Below, piece after piece: positions 42,829 through 51,995 of a DNA stretch of 64,000 nt. Positions within the stretch are counted from its first letter, which is position 1. Each line of letters begins with the position of its first letter. Origin of the DNA: Bacteroides sp. M10 (GTDB taxonomy: Bacteria > Bacteroidota > Bacteroidia > Bacteroidales > Bacteroidaceae). The position numbers and the translations under genes were made by a program. The notes under the pieces were generated by a model. The model did no database searches. It had not been told where the DNA came from and worked only from the letters and a program-made list of their open reading frames with translations. The stretch covers positions 5,476,501 through 5,540,500 of the forward strand of contig NZ_CP060488.1 in NCBI RefSeq assembly GCF_014334015.1. Direction: 5' to 3'.

Positions 42829-45120
42829 TCATTCAACCTTAAACCGCTTGGTTTGTACATCACGGGAGTTCGATCCTACCATGACATCAAATTCTCCTGG
42901 TTCGTAGATATATTCCAAGCCGGAATTATAGAATTTCAGATCATTTTCCGTGATAACGAAGTTAATGTCACGACTTTCACCACTCTTCAGGAAAATACGT
43001 TCAAAGCCTTTCAACTCCTTCACCGGACGGGCAATCTCTGCATATATATCACGAAGATATAGCTGCACTGTCTCGTAACCGTCGTAGTTTCCTTTATTGG
43101 TAACAGTCACAGAAACCGTTAACTCACCGTTTTTAGGTAAAGTTTCCGAGCTAATCTGAAGATCACTATAAACAAAGTCTGTATAACTCAAACCATATCC
43201 GAACGGATACAGAGGCTCATTACTCTCATCCAGATAATTGCTGGCATAACGATTAAATATACGATTGTCAGGATCAGGACGACCGGTATTCAGATGATTG
43301 TAGAATAATGGTAACTGTCCCACCGAACGCGGGAAAGTCGTTGTCAATTTACCGCTTGGAGCTACTTTGCCGAACAGTACGTCAGCAACCGCATCCCCCG
43401 TTTCACTACCTCCAAACCAGACATTCAAGATGGAATGTACATTTGTAGCCTCCCAGTTCAAAACCAAAGGACGACCCGTGAACAAAAGAAGTACGACAGG
43501 TTTGCCCGTCTTCACCAGAGCTTTTAATAAGTCCTGTTGAGCATCGGGTATCTCCAGATTGGTACGTGAAACCGATTCACCACTCATTTCCGCACACTCA
43601 CCCAAAGCAGCTACAATCACATCAGCACGGGCAGCTATACGCAAAGCCTCATCCAATAACTGCCGGTTGTCTCCACGTTCAAGCGGCCGAATACCCGTAG
43701 CAGCCTTTTCCGTTTCTGCATCATAATATATGTTACTGCCTTTCGCGTACAGTATTTCAGCCTTATCACCCGCTGCCGAACGGATTCCTTCCAGTAACGT
43801 TCCGTGCCGGGAAGGAGTACATGTCATACTCCACATTCCACACATGTTATTACGTGCATCTGCCATCGGACCGATCAGGGCAATCTTTCCTTTTATGTCC
43901 AAAGGAAGCAGATGACGATCGTTCTTCAACAAAACAAAAGTTTCAGTTGCAATCGTACGGGCGGAAGAACGATGTTCGGCCGTATAAAGTTTTTCCCGGG
44001 TACGCAGAGTATCACAATATTTATACGGATCGGAGAATAACCCCAATTTATATTTAGCTTCCAGGACACGACGGCAGGCCGCATTTATCTGTTCTTCCGT
44101 CACTTTTCCTTCTTTCAGGGATTCTTCCAGTGTGTTCAGAAAACCACAGGAAACCATATCCATATCTGTCCCTGCCTGCAAAGCACGTATGGAAGCTTCT
44201 TTCAGAGGGGCGACACCGTGGGAGGACATTTCGGCTATCGAATTATAATCTGTCACCAATAGTCCCCCGAAACCCCATTCATCCCGAAGCAGATCGGTCA
44301 GTAACCATTTATTGGCCGTGGCAGGAATACCGTCGACGATATTAAAAGAACTCATGACACTACCTACACCGGCATCAACGGCAGCTTTATAAGGAGCCAG
44401 ATATTCGTTATACATACGCAGGCGGCTCATATCCACCACATTATAATCACGTCCTGATTCAGACGCTCCATAAAGTGCAAAATGTTTCACACAGGCAAGT
44501 ATTTCATCGTTGCCCTGCATATTGTTTCCCTGATAACCACGCACATACGCTTTAGCCATTAAAGAACCCAGGTAAGGATCTTCCCCACTCCCTTCTGCGA
44601 TACGTCCCCAGCGGGCGTCACGACAAATATCGACCATCGGGCTGAATGTCCAGTTAATACCGTCTGCGCTGGCTTCAATGGCAGAGATGCGTGCCATACG
44701 TTCGACGGCCAGAGTGTCCCAACTGCAAGAAAGCGCCAATGGGATCGGGAAAATAGTTTCGTAACCGTGGATAACGTCTGCACCTACAAGTAGAGGTATT
44801 TTCAACCGGCTTTCTTCTACCGCAAGGTGTTGCAGGGCATTAATTTTCTGGATCCCCTTGACATTGAAGAAGCCGCCTATTTCCTGTTTGCGAATCATAT
44901 CGCTAAGTTCACCGTTCATCACCGAACCTGTCACGAGATCACCGCCCGAAGGCAGGTTCAGTTGTCCGAGTTTCTCACGGAGAGTCATCCGCTCCATTAA
45001 GTCGGTAATGAAACAGTCCATTTCATTCTCGTAATGATTCTGTGATAACAGAGTCGGTATTAATAATATATTATATATAACTAAAAGACAACATCTTTTC
45101 ATTCTTCTCATCATTGACAT
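42829..45120 (-). CDS. Glycoside hydrolase family 3 beta-glucosidase-like enzyme
   Basis: 763 residues with a signal peptide (to about LLSQ, 26). GH3 N-terminal barrel: KLGQLNLPSGG, VGADVIHGYETIFPIPL, FSPMVDICRDARWGRIAEG in part. The nucleophile Asp is in GLLVTDYNS (~286). The C-terminal sandwich includes ECAEMSGESVSR, and a fibronectin III-like tail includes LYPFGYGLSYT. It would cut beta-linked glucose or xylose ends in the periplasm, the last step of the polysaccharide locus. Last gene of the operon. Confidence 0.92.
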   Translation of the reverse strand: MSMMRRMKRCCLLVIYNILLIPTLLSQNHYENEMDCFITDLMERMTLREKLGQLNLPSGGDLVTGSVMNGELSDMIRKQEIGGFFNVKGIQKINALQHLAVEESRLKIPLLVGADVIHGYETIFPIPLALSCSWDTLAVERMARISAIEASADGINWTFSPMVDICRDARWGRIAEGSGEDPYLGSLMAKAYVRGYQGNNMQGNDEILACVKHFALYGASESGRDYNVVDMSRLRMYNEYLAPYKAAVDAGVGSVMSSFNIVDGIPATANKWLLTDLLRDEWGFGGLLVTDYNSIAEMSSHGVAPLKEASIRALQAGTDMDMVSCGFLNTLEESLKEGKVTEEQINAACRRVLEAKYKLGLFSDPYKYCDTLRTREKLYTAEHRSSARTIATETFVLLKNDRHLLPLDIKGKIALIGPMADARNNMCGMWSMTCTPSRHGTLLEGIRSAAGDKAEILYAKGSNIYYDAETEKAATGIRPLERGDNRQLLDEALRIAARADVIVAALGECAEMSGESVSRTNLEIPDAQQDLLKALVKTGKPVVLLLFTGRPLVLNWEATNVHSILNVWFGGSETGDAVADVLFGKVAPSGKLTTTFPRSVGQLPLFYNHLNTGRPDPDNRIFNRYASNYLDESNEPLYPFGYGLSYTDFVYSDLQISSETLPKNGELTVSVTVTNKGNYDGYETVQLYLRDIYAEIARPVKELKGFERIFLKSGESRDINFVITENDLKFYNSGLEYIYEPGEFDVMVGSNSRDVQTKRFKVE

Positions 45121-45146
45121 GAATACTTTAATTAATTACCTTACTT

Positions 45147-46673
45147 CTAATCAGTGACTTCTTTAAACAGTTCAAATTTATCCAAAATAGGTCCTCCATT
45201 CATTCCCGGAGTAATACACAAGACACTTTGTCCTTTGGGTAAATTGATATAGATTTCTGTTTCTTCAAATTTATCATACCAGCCACCTGTATTCGGACAA
45301 CGGATGACCTGACGTGAATTCCCTATTTGCAAATTAAGACCCACATCTTCTCCGCTCGTATAGCGTATCTTAAATAAGTACTCACCAGCATTTTCAGTAA
45401 CGACATTAAAGATCAAACTACAATTACCAAAGAAATCCTTCACCACCTCACCATTTGAAGCATAAGGGTTGGCTATAATAGAAAGAGAGCTTCCAATCAT
45501 TTCGCATTTCTCTGCCTCAATCAAACTTTTTTGTTCCCAATCCCTAATATCCTTACCTTGCAGAATAGCGAGAAGAACACCATCTTTTATGGTTTTATCC
45601 GTGTTACAAAAACCAAAAATAGATTTGTAATCCCAGCATGCATAAGCAACTTTCTTTTTCTGAAATATGGAGATTAAATCTCTATACCAATTATAACGTG
45701 AAGCATGGTTTCCAAACGGTAGACAGCCGAATTCTCCACAATATAATCTTACTCCATTATCTTTAGCCACTTTTAATGCCTGTTCTATTTCATGGGCAAT
45801 GGTCCTTTTACTATACATTCTTCTATAAGGAGCAACAATCTTTTTCTCTTCATCAGACAATTTCTCAAAATCCTTTTCATTAATTAAATCACCCGGATAT
45901 GTCAATGCCATATCAAGTTTGGCAAAGTCTGTCCACGACGCACGATAATGGGTCAATAGATAAGGCTCATAACAATGGAATGTCAACATGATATTACGAT
46001 CACCCTTAGGTATCTGCAAATCTTTTATCGTATTAACACTATTATAAGAATTAGATCCTAATATAAGCATACGCTTGGATGCTACTTCCCGTAGCTCCTT
46101 TATCAGGCGCTTTGCCAGTTCATTCCAAACCCCATTTTCCGGAGCTACCGGCTCATTCAATAATTCATATGCCAGTAAACTCTCCGGATACTTTTCCAAT
46201 TCCCTATTTATAAGCTTCCACAAATGAATAAACTTGTCCTGTTCAATGGGATCTGTCCATAGAGGCCTCTCATTGTTGCCAAAATGATGAGAACGAAGAA
46301 TATGAAAATCAACAATTATCCGCATTTGAAACTCACGGCACCAACTAATTGCCTGATGTATCAATCCCATCGTTTCTGTATCTATATCCCCTGAAGAAGT
46401 AAATAACTGTTCTTCATCAACCGGCAAACGTAAATGATCAAATCCCATCTTTTTAAGAAAAGCTACTTCGTCCTTGCCAAACTTACTTTTCCGCAACTCA
46501 CCCCTATCTTTACTTTGAGAAAGCCAGTGGCTAATATTCACTCCCCTCGTAATTTCGAAATTTGACTGTAGACTCTCCATCCGGACATTTCCCCATATTG
46601 TATGGTTAGTCCACATCACCGCAACTATAATTAATAATACTGTAACTCTCATTCGAACAATCTGATTCATCAT
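45147..46673 (-). CDS. Glycoside hydrolase family 5 enzyme with C-terminal carbohydrate-binding-like module
   Basis: 508 residues with a signal peptide. The GH5 barrel spans ~40-370: RGVNISHWLSQ start, acid/base Glu in LLNEPVAP (~172) and nucleophile Glu in YCGEFGCLP (~313). From ~380 a beta-sandwich module runs to the end (AEKCEMIG, CPNTGGWYDKFE, LPKG, TPGMNGGPILDKFEL), closely like those ending the esterase and the other GH5. It overlaps the esterase gene by 4 bp (ATGA). The start motif recalls exo-acting beta-glucanases, but subfamily and substrate cannot be fixed from sequence alone. Confidence 0.88.
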   Translation of the reverse strand: MMNQIVRMRVTVLLIIVAVMWTNHTIWGNVRMESLQSNFEITRGVNISHWLSQSKDRGELRKSKFGKDEVAFLKKMGFDHLRLPVDEEQLFTSSGDIDTETMGLIHQAISWCREFQMRIIVDFHILRSHHFGNNERPLWTDPIEQDKFIHLWKLINRELEKYPESLLAYELLNEPVAPENGVWNELAKRLIKELREVASKRMLILGSNSYNSVNTIKDLQIPKGDRNIMLTFHCYEPYLLTHYRASWTDFAKLDMALTYPGDLINEKDFEKLSDEEKKIVAPYRRMYSKRTIAHEIEQALKVAKDNGVRLYCGEFGCLPFGNHASRYNWYRDLISIFQKKKVAYACWDYKSIFGFCNTDKTIKDGVLLAILQGKDIRDWEQKSLIEAEKCEMIGSSLSIIANPYASNGEVVKDFFGNCSLIFNVVTENAGEYLFKIRYTSGEDVGLNLQIGNSRQVIRCPNTGGWYDKFEETEIYINLPKGQSVLCITPGMNGGPILDKFELFKEVTD

Positions 46674-48517
46674 TTTCTTTCTATCTTTACAACATTTACT
46701 TTATCCAGGTTAGGTCCTCCATTGGCTTCCGGAGTTATCACGATAGTATTTTCCCCTTTTAATAGTGTCACTGTCATTCCTGCACATTGTAACTTATTCC
46801 ACCAACTACCGGATGCAGAGCAATTCAGATTCTGTTGTACTCCCCCATTTACTTGAATCCGGACGGCAGCATCCACCTCACTCATATAGTATACACTCAA
46901 TTCATATAAGCCTTCCTCTTCTACCGCTAAATTCAAATTCAAACGTGCATCTCCATAAAAATTAGTAAGAAGTCGCTCGCCTGAAGCATACGGATTATCG
47001 CTCAAAGCCACTGATGTGCCACTTGAAGTTCCACTTTCGACCTCAACCATATAAGTCCCTCCGATATTGCTCTCACCCCTAAAAGGAATCAAGGGTAACC
47101 CCGCCTTGTTTCGCATATATCCCAACATAAAATTACGGAAACAATAACGGATATACTTAGGAGCAGCAACCTTATCTGAAGAAACTGTGACTACATCACC
47201 ATCCCCAAATGATATATCCGATGCCGGATAGAAAACATAACATCCATCGACCAGTGTTTTTCCATCTGACAGCTCAAAATTTTGAAGCACACTATTCTTA
47301 TCAATGTCCATCCAGCCACCACCTACATTTTTAAAAGTTAGTAGAACTCTACCATCCTCCATACACATTCCCTCAAAAGAAGGACTGGCGGAGATTATTT
47401 CACCATGCTCGTAAGTTTGGTTCAAAGCCAAATGTGCCAGACGCATACCTACTCCTTTTTTATTTGCCGGATGTATCTGATTCTCCTCTAATAATGCAAC
47501 TAAATCATTTGTACAAACCATACCAGCCGGCATAATCTCTTTTTGAACTTCATATTGGACCTCACGCAAAAGAGCAGAAACAATTCCTGTGGCTCCATTA
47601 TCTTCCGGCAAAGCATACGGTGCTATCTCGGCATAATAAAAAGGCATATTTTCACCCGTCCCCAAAGAGCCTTCCCACAATGAACGCCACGATTTTACCA
47701 ACTCTTTCATATTCTTCTGATATTCATACCATTTCCAGACATTCGATTCTCCTTGATACCACAGAAATCCTTTAGCTGCATACTTATGACATGGATAAAG
47801 CATACCATTATATTTATCTCCACCGGGTAGCCATGATTCTATATCAGAACCACCCCAGGCAGCAACCACCAGTCCAACAGGAACATTCAACTTCTCCTGT
47901 AGCTCCAATGCAAAATAATAAGCAACAGCACTAAATCTTTTTACTTGTCCGGAAGAAGCAACCAGCCAGTCTCCTTTCAATTCATTTTGGGACACAGTTG
48001 CACTGTTACGTTCAACCGTCAACATACGAATTTCCGAATGTTTATCAGCATTTGTCACAGCCTCTTCCATATTATCTACAGGACATCCCTCCCAGCCTCC
48101 TAAAGGCATCTCCATATTCGACTGTCCGGAACATATCCAAACTTCCCCGATCAATATATTCCGTACGATTAATGGGGCGGAAGCACCATCATCAAACGAA
48201 AGAGTCTGCGTTTCAGGACCACCGGCAGGCGTCATAATAGACGCCTGCCATTGCCCTTTACCATCAACATTCACTACTATATCCTGCTTTATCCAAGAAG
48301 CTGATATTGTAACTGCACATTTAGGTGTAGCTTCTCCCCACAAAATTACTTTTGAGTTTTGCTGCAATACCATGTTATCACTAATCAAATGAGGCAGCTT
48401 TATTGAAGTAGGAGCCTTACTCACAGGGATATCATCATTAACAGATGTCTCCGAATCTCCACACCCATAAGCGAAGCCAGCTATCCATAGAAAAAACAGA
48501 AATATATATTTTGCCAT
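46670..48517 (-). CDS. SGNH sialate O-acetylesterase-type enzyme with the same C-terminal module
   Basis: 615 residues. The signal ends in a lipobox-like YGC (Cys19), so it is probably a lipoprotein. An Ig-like N-terminal domain (LPHLISDNMVLQQNS, WGEATPK) precedes the SGNH hydrolase: GQSNMEMPLGGW (Ser ~132), WYQGESNVW (~256) and IHPANKKGVG (His ~348). The family removes acetyl groups from sugars (sialate or hemicellulose). From ~490 it carries the ~125-residue module shared with both GH5 neighbours. It lies between them in the operon. Confidence 0.88.
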   Translation of the reverse strand: MAKYIFLFFLWIAGFAYGCGDSETSVNDDIPVSKAPTSIKLPHLISDNMVLQQNSKVILWGEATPKCAVTISASWIKQDIVVNVDGKGQWQASIMTPAGGPETQTLSFDDGASAPLIVRNILIGEVWICSGQSNMEMPLGGWEGCPVDNMEEAVTNADKHSEIRMLTVERNSATVSQNELKGDWLVASSGQVKRFSAVAYYFALELQEKLNVPVGLVVAAWGGSDIESWLPGGDKYNGMLYPCHKYAAKGFLWYQGESNVWKWYEYQKNMKELVKSWRSLWEGSLGTGENMPFYYAEIAPYALPEDNGATGIVSALLREVQYEVQKEIMPAGMVCTNDLVALLEENQIHPANKKGVGMRLAHLALNQTYEHGEIISASPSFEGMCMEDGRVLLTFKNVGGGWMDIDKNSVLQNFELSDGKTLVDGCYVFYPASDISFGDGDVVTVSSDKVAAPKYIRYCFRNFMLGYMRNKAGLPLIPFRGESNIGGTYMVEVESGTSSGTSVALSDNPYASGERLLTNFYGDARLNLNLAVEEEGLYELSVYYMSEVDAAVRIQVNGGVQQNLNCSASGSWWNKLQCAGMTVTLLKGENTIVITPEANGGPNLDKVNVVKIERK

Positions 48518-48525
48518 ATACCTAC

Positions 48526-50355
48526 TTACTTCTTTATTTTACAAACCTCAAATTTATCAAGGATAGGACTTCCCGTTGGTTCCGGAGTGAAAGATATTGT
48601 GTTTTTACCAGCCGAAAGATTTACGACAGTCTTTGCATCTGTAAATTCACTCCACCAACCTCCGGAGTTCGGACAAGGTATCATTTGCTTCACTCCGCCA
48701 TTCACTTGGGAGTAAATCCACACGTCAGTACCACAAACATAACGAATCTTCAAATAATAAACTCCCGCCTCTTCAACAGTCACATCAAATTTTAAATTAG
48801 AATCTCCCCAAAAATGATTCACATGTTTTCCTCCTGAAGCCGCAGTGTTGTCTTCTATAATCATAGTGCCTCCGCCTTTTTCACAATCCTCTGCCTCAAC
48901 AGTATAGATGGTAGTCAGTTCCGCTCCTTCTCTCCCTAACAATATATCGACTAAAGTGGCATCCTTCAATCCTCCGTCAGGAGTACAGAAACCAAAGATC
49001 GCATTGTATTCCCATGCACCATACGAAATCTCGGTCTCATTAAAAATAGAAACTAAATCACGATACCACGCATAACGTGAAGTCAGATTAGAATAAGGCA
49101 GGCAACCAAATTCACCACAATACAATTTCACTCCCTTTGCCCGAGCAGCCGTAACAGCCACATTGATGTTATTCAAAATAGATTCACGGGTATATTCCTG
49201 TTTATAGGGACGCACAATCTCCTGTTGATCGGCAGGAAGATTATTGAAATCTTCATCTCTGACCAAAAGTCCCGGATAATTCAACGGTAAATTAAGATTG
49301 GCAAAGTCTGTCCAACTAGCATGATAGTGAGTCAACAAGTAAGGCTCATAATAATGGAAAGTCAACATTATATTTTTATCTTCACTTGGTATCTGCAAAT
49401 CACTTATTGTAGACACGCTATTCCACAAGTTAGAACCAATTATCAACATTCTTGCCGGGGCAACTTCACGCAATTCTGTTATCAGGCGATTCACTAACGT
49501 ATTCCAAATATCACTGCTGGGAGCTACAGGTTCATTCAGTAACTCATACGCTAACATATCATCAGGATATTGTTGAAGCTTGTCATGAATTGTTTTCCAC
49601 ATCCGTACAAACTTATCCTGCTCTTCCTTACTAGTCCATAGAGGTTTATTATCCGCTTCATAATTATGAGACCGCAGTATATGAAAATCAAAAATTAATC
49701 TCATATTATACAATTGGCACCAATCTGCAGTTTTATATATCAGATTCAAAGTTTCTTCATCGACTTCACCTGATTCTGTAAACAACTGCTCTTCATCCAC
49801 CGGTAACCGCAAATGGTCAAATCCCTGTTGACTTAAAAATATAGCATCGGTTTCCTTAAACTTATTCTTCCTTTCTTCTCCTCTTGCACTACTTTGTGAG
49901 AGCCAATTACCAATATTCACTCCTTTGTGAATTTCAAAACCAGAAAACTCTCCGCCAGTACCCGTTGAATATACATTAAGATTCACTTCCCGAGTGGTTT
50001 CATAGCTGGTAGTACTTACAACCAACTTCAAATGATAAATTCCCGGAGTCTCATTACTGTATTTAAATTCATCTCCGGTTCCCTCTTGTACTCCATCCAC
50101 ATACCATACAGCTTCTGCATATTCAAAAGGAGTATAAATAGCCTTTATCGTAATTGTCTCCCCCTGCTTTACATTGAGCTTTCCCAATTCCCCATTTTCA
50201 CCTTTCATCGGTAATGTAGGGCTTGTCGCAATGATGCGAGGATAATTATCTGCCGAAATAGATTCTTCTGCCGCATCATCATTGCACGCGGCTATTAGTA
50301 CATAAATACTAATAAAGAATATTGATTTTATAATATTCCATGTTTTCATAATCAT
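48526..50355 (-). CDS. Lipoprotein glycoside hydrolase family 5 enzyme with PKD-like and C-terminal binding modules
   Basis: 609 residues. The lipobox is IAAC (Cys24). An Ig/PKD-like domain spans ~38-135 (GETITIKAIY, AVWYVDG, GIYHLKLVVS). A GH5 barrel follows at ~140-475: KGVNIGNWLSQ, acid/base Glu in LLNEPVAP (~273), nucleophile in YCGEFGCLP (~414). The ~485-609 module (AEDCEKGGG, CPNSGGWWSEF, TGSPILDKFEV) matches the other two enzymes. Directly after susD, where surface glycan-binding proteins usually sit, it is probably the surface endo-acting enzyme. Its barrel is a paralogue of the other GH5. Confidence 0.88.
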   Translation of the reverse strand: MIMKTWNIIKSIFFISIYVLIAACNDDAAEESISADNYPRIIATSPTLPMKGENGELGKLNVKQGETITIKAIYTPFEYAEAVWYVDGVQEGTGDEFKYSNETPGIYHLKLVVSTTSYETTREVNLNVYSTGTGGEFSGFEIHKGVNIGNWLSQSSARGEERKNKFKETDAIFLSQQGFDHLRLPVDEEQLFTESGEVDEETLNLIYKTADWCQLYNMRLIFDFHILRSHNYEADNKPLWTSKEEQDKFVRMWKTIHDKLQQYPDDMLAYELLNEPVAPSSDIWNTLVNRLITELREVAPARMLIIGSNLWNSVSTISDLQIPSEDKNIMLTFHYYEPYLLTHYHASWTDFANLNLPLNYPGLLVRDEDFNNLPADQQEIVRPYKQEYTRESILNNINVAVTAARAKGVKLYCGEFGCLPYSNLTSRYAWYRDLVSIFNETEISYGAWEYNAIFGFCTPDGGLKDATLVDILLGREGAELTTIYTVEAEDCEKGGGTMIIEDNTAASGGKHVNHFWGDSNLKFDVTVEEAGVYYLKIRYVCGTDVWIYSQVNGGVKQMIPCPNSGGWWSEFTDAKTVVNLSAGKNTISFTPEPTGSPILDKFEVCKIKK

Positions 50356-50361
50356 AGTATT

Positions 50362-51984
50362 TTATTCTTTGTCCCACCAAATTCTACAATTCCAGTTATC
50401 TTCTCCTCCCATTCTTCCGACTGCTTCATAATATCCGGTCGGATTATAAGTCTGCTCAAATAACGGGTACTTCAATCTTCTGGGAATAGTACGGGAGTCT
50501 TTGACTGCTGCGCCATATTCTGTTGAAGGTTTCAATACAGGATATCCCGAACGTCTCCAGTTAGAATAAGCTTCTGACGGATTAATCAAATGTAAAATCC
50601 ATAATTGCTCATTGATAAACTGTAATTGTCCATCTTTATCTGATGGTAGCGGATTCCGGGACAGATAACTGGCCATTTCCGTATTGGAGACTTCTTCTCC
50701 CAGATCAAAGTTTTTCAGTAATCCCATGGCCGCCTTTACTCCATTTGAATAATGAGTCTCTACTGTTTTACTGTCATTGATGGCCGGCCAGCGTAGTTTT
50801 GCTTCTGCCAGTAAAAGTTCAGTTTCTGCATAACTCATAAAGATGGCCGGAGAATCTCCCTTTATAAATCCCTTGTTCAGTTGTGGACGACATTCCTTTC
50901 CGTAATACGTATCTCCATCCATAAATCCAGCAGGCCAATTATCCCACCAGTAGAATCCCGGTTTTATTGCTTCTATTGATTCCAGTTGCTTCGGAGCCTT
51001 CTCTATAATAAAGTCCGTCAAATCTGTTCTTAAAAATGGATCTGTTGAATCTTCGGCATAACATCTTCCTAAAATCAACAGACGGGGATCATTGGTCGTT
51101 TTTAACTTATCCCACATCGTAGTACAGAAATAACACATAGGAGCATTCTCCCGGCTACGCCACAACTGCGCCAAGCCATTACGCCTGAACTCCGTTTCGT
51201 CCCAATCCAATAAATCCATATAATGAATTAATGCATCATCTCCAACTCCCAAAAGACCCGATTCAATATTACAAATAGCAGTCACCCATTCTTCTGCAAG
51301 CTCCGGAGCTACTTTAACCAATCTCATGGCAATACGAAAGTTTAAAGTATTGGCAAATTTTCTCCACTTCTTTAGATCACCACTATAAATTATATCACCG
51401 ATCAGTTTATCAGCTTTTTCATCCAGTTGCTCCTCCGCTTCCAGAAGTTCTTTATGCATGTCTTTATAAATCAGTTCCTGCTCATCAAACTTTGGGGTAA
51501 CATTTCCTGTTATATACCCCTGCTCTGCCTCAAAATATGGAATATCACCATACATATCAGTCAGGATAAGAAAAAAGTAGCATTTCAGAATCCTGGCCAC
51601 CGCATTTATATTTTTCTGTTCAACATCTGCCTCCGTTCTCCAAAGAATATCCGCCAGATTTTTCAGATGACAAGTATAAATACGCTCCCATGGTTGTTGA
51701 AACTGTGCATCATCAATCAGGTATTCGCCACCAAAATGCGTTGCCGACCAGTCACCTTGCAGTTGTTGAACAAAACCTGAATAATAATAGGCAAACGGTT
51801 GTTCCATCAGCCAATCACCACCCATACATAATTGTATGTAGGATAACTGTGAGTTCGGATCGATAGTCGTAGCCACTACTGGATTTTTATTAAAATCCTC
51901 ATAGTCTATGCAACTACTAAATCCCATCAAAAGGACACTTAACAGCAAAGAGTGCATCCACTTTATATTCAATATTCTTTTCAT
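50362..51984 (-). CDS. SusD-like surface glycan-binding lipoprotein
   Basis: 540 residues with a lipobox (FSSC, Cys25). It has the SusD superfamily layout: CIDYEDFNKNP, an N-terminal TPR-like helical core (AVARILKCYFFLILTDMYGD, PKFDEQELIYKDMHKEL in part) and C-terminal SYAETELLLAEAKLR. SusD proteins form the lid over the SusC channel and hold the oligosaccharide. 11 bp after the SusC gene. Its length and motifs are closest to the SusD-like_2 group. Confidence 0.93.
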   Translation of the reverse strand: MKRILNIKWMHSLLLSVLLMGFSSCIDYEDFNKNPVVATTIDPNSQLSYIQLCMGGDWLMEQPFAYYYSGFVQQLQGDWSATHFGGEYLIDDAQFQQPWERIYTCHLKNLADILWRTEADVEQKNINAVARILKCYFFLILTDMYGDIPYFEAEQGYITGNVTPKFDEQELIYKDMHKELLEAEEQLDEKADKLIGDIIYSGDLKKWRKFANTLNFRIAMRLVKVAPELAEEWVTAICNIESGLLGVGDDALIHYMDLLDWDETEFRRNGLAQLWRSRENAPMCYFCTTMWDKLKTTNDPRLLILGRCYAEDSTDPFLRTDLTDFIIEKAPKQLESIEAIKPGFYWWDNWPAGFMDGDTYYGKECRPQLNKGFIKGDSPAIFMSYAETELLLAEAKLRWPAINDSKTVETHYSNGVKAAMGLLKNFDLGEEVSNTEMASYLSRNPLPSDKDGQLQFINEQLWILHLINPSEAYSNWRRSGYPVLKPSTEYGAAVKDSRTIPRRLKYPLFEQTYNPTGYYEAVGRMGGEDNWNCRIWWDKE

Positions 51985-51995
51985 AGTCGGACAAT

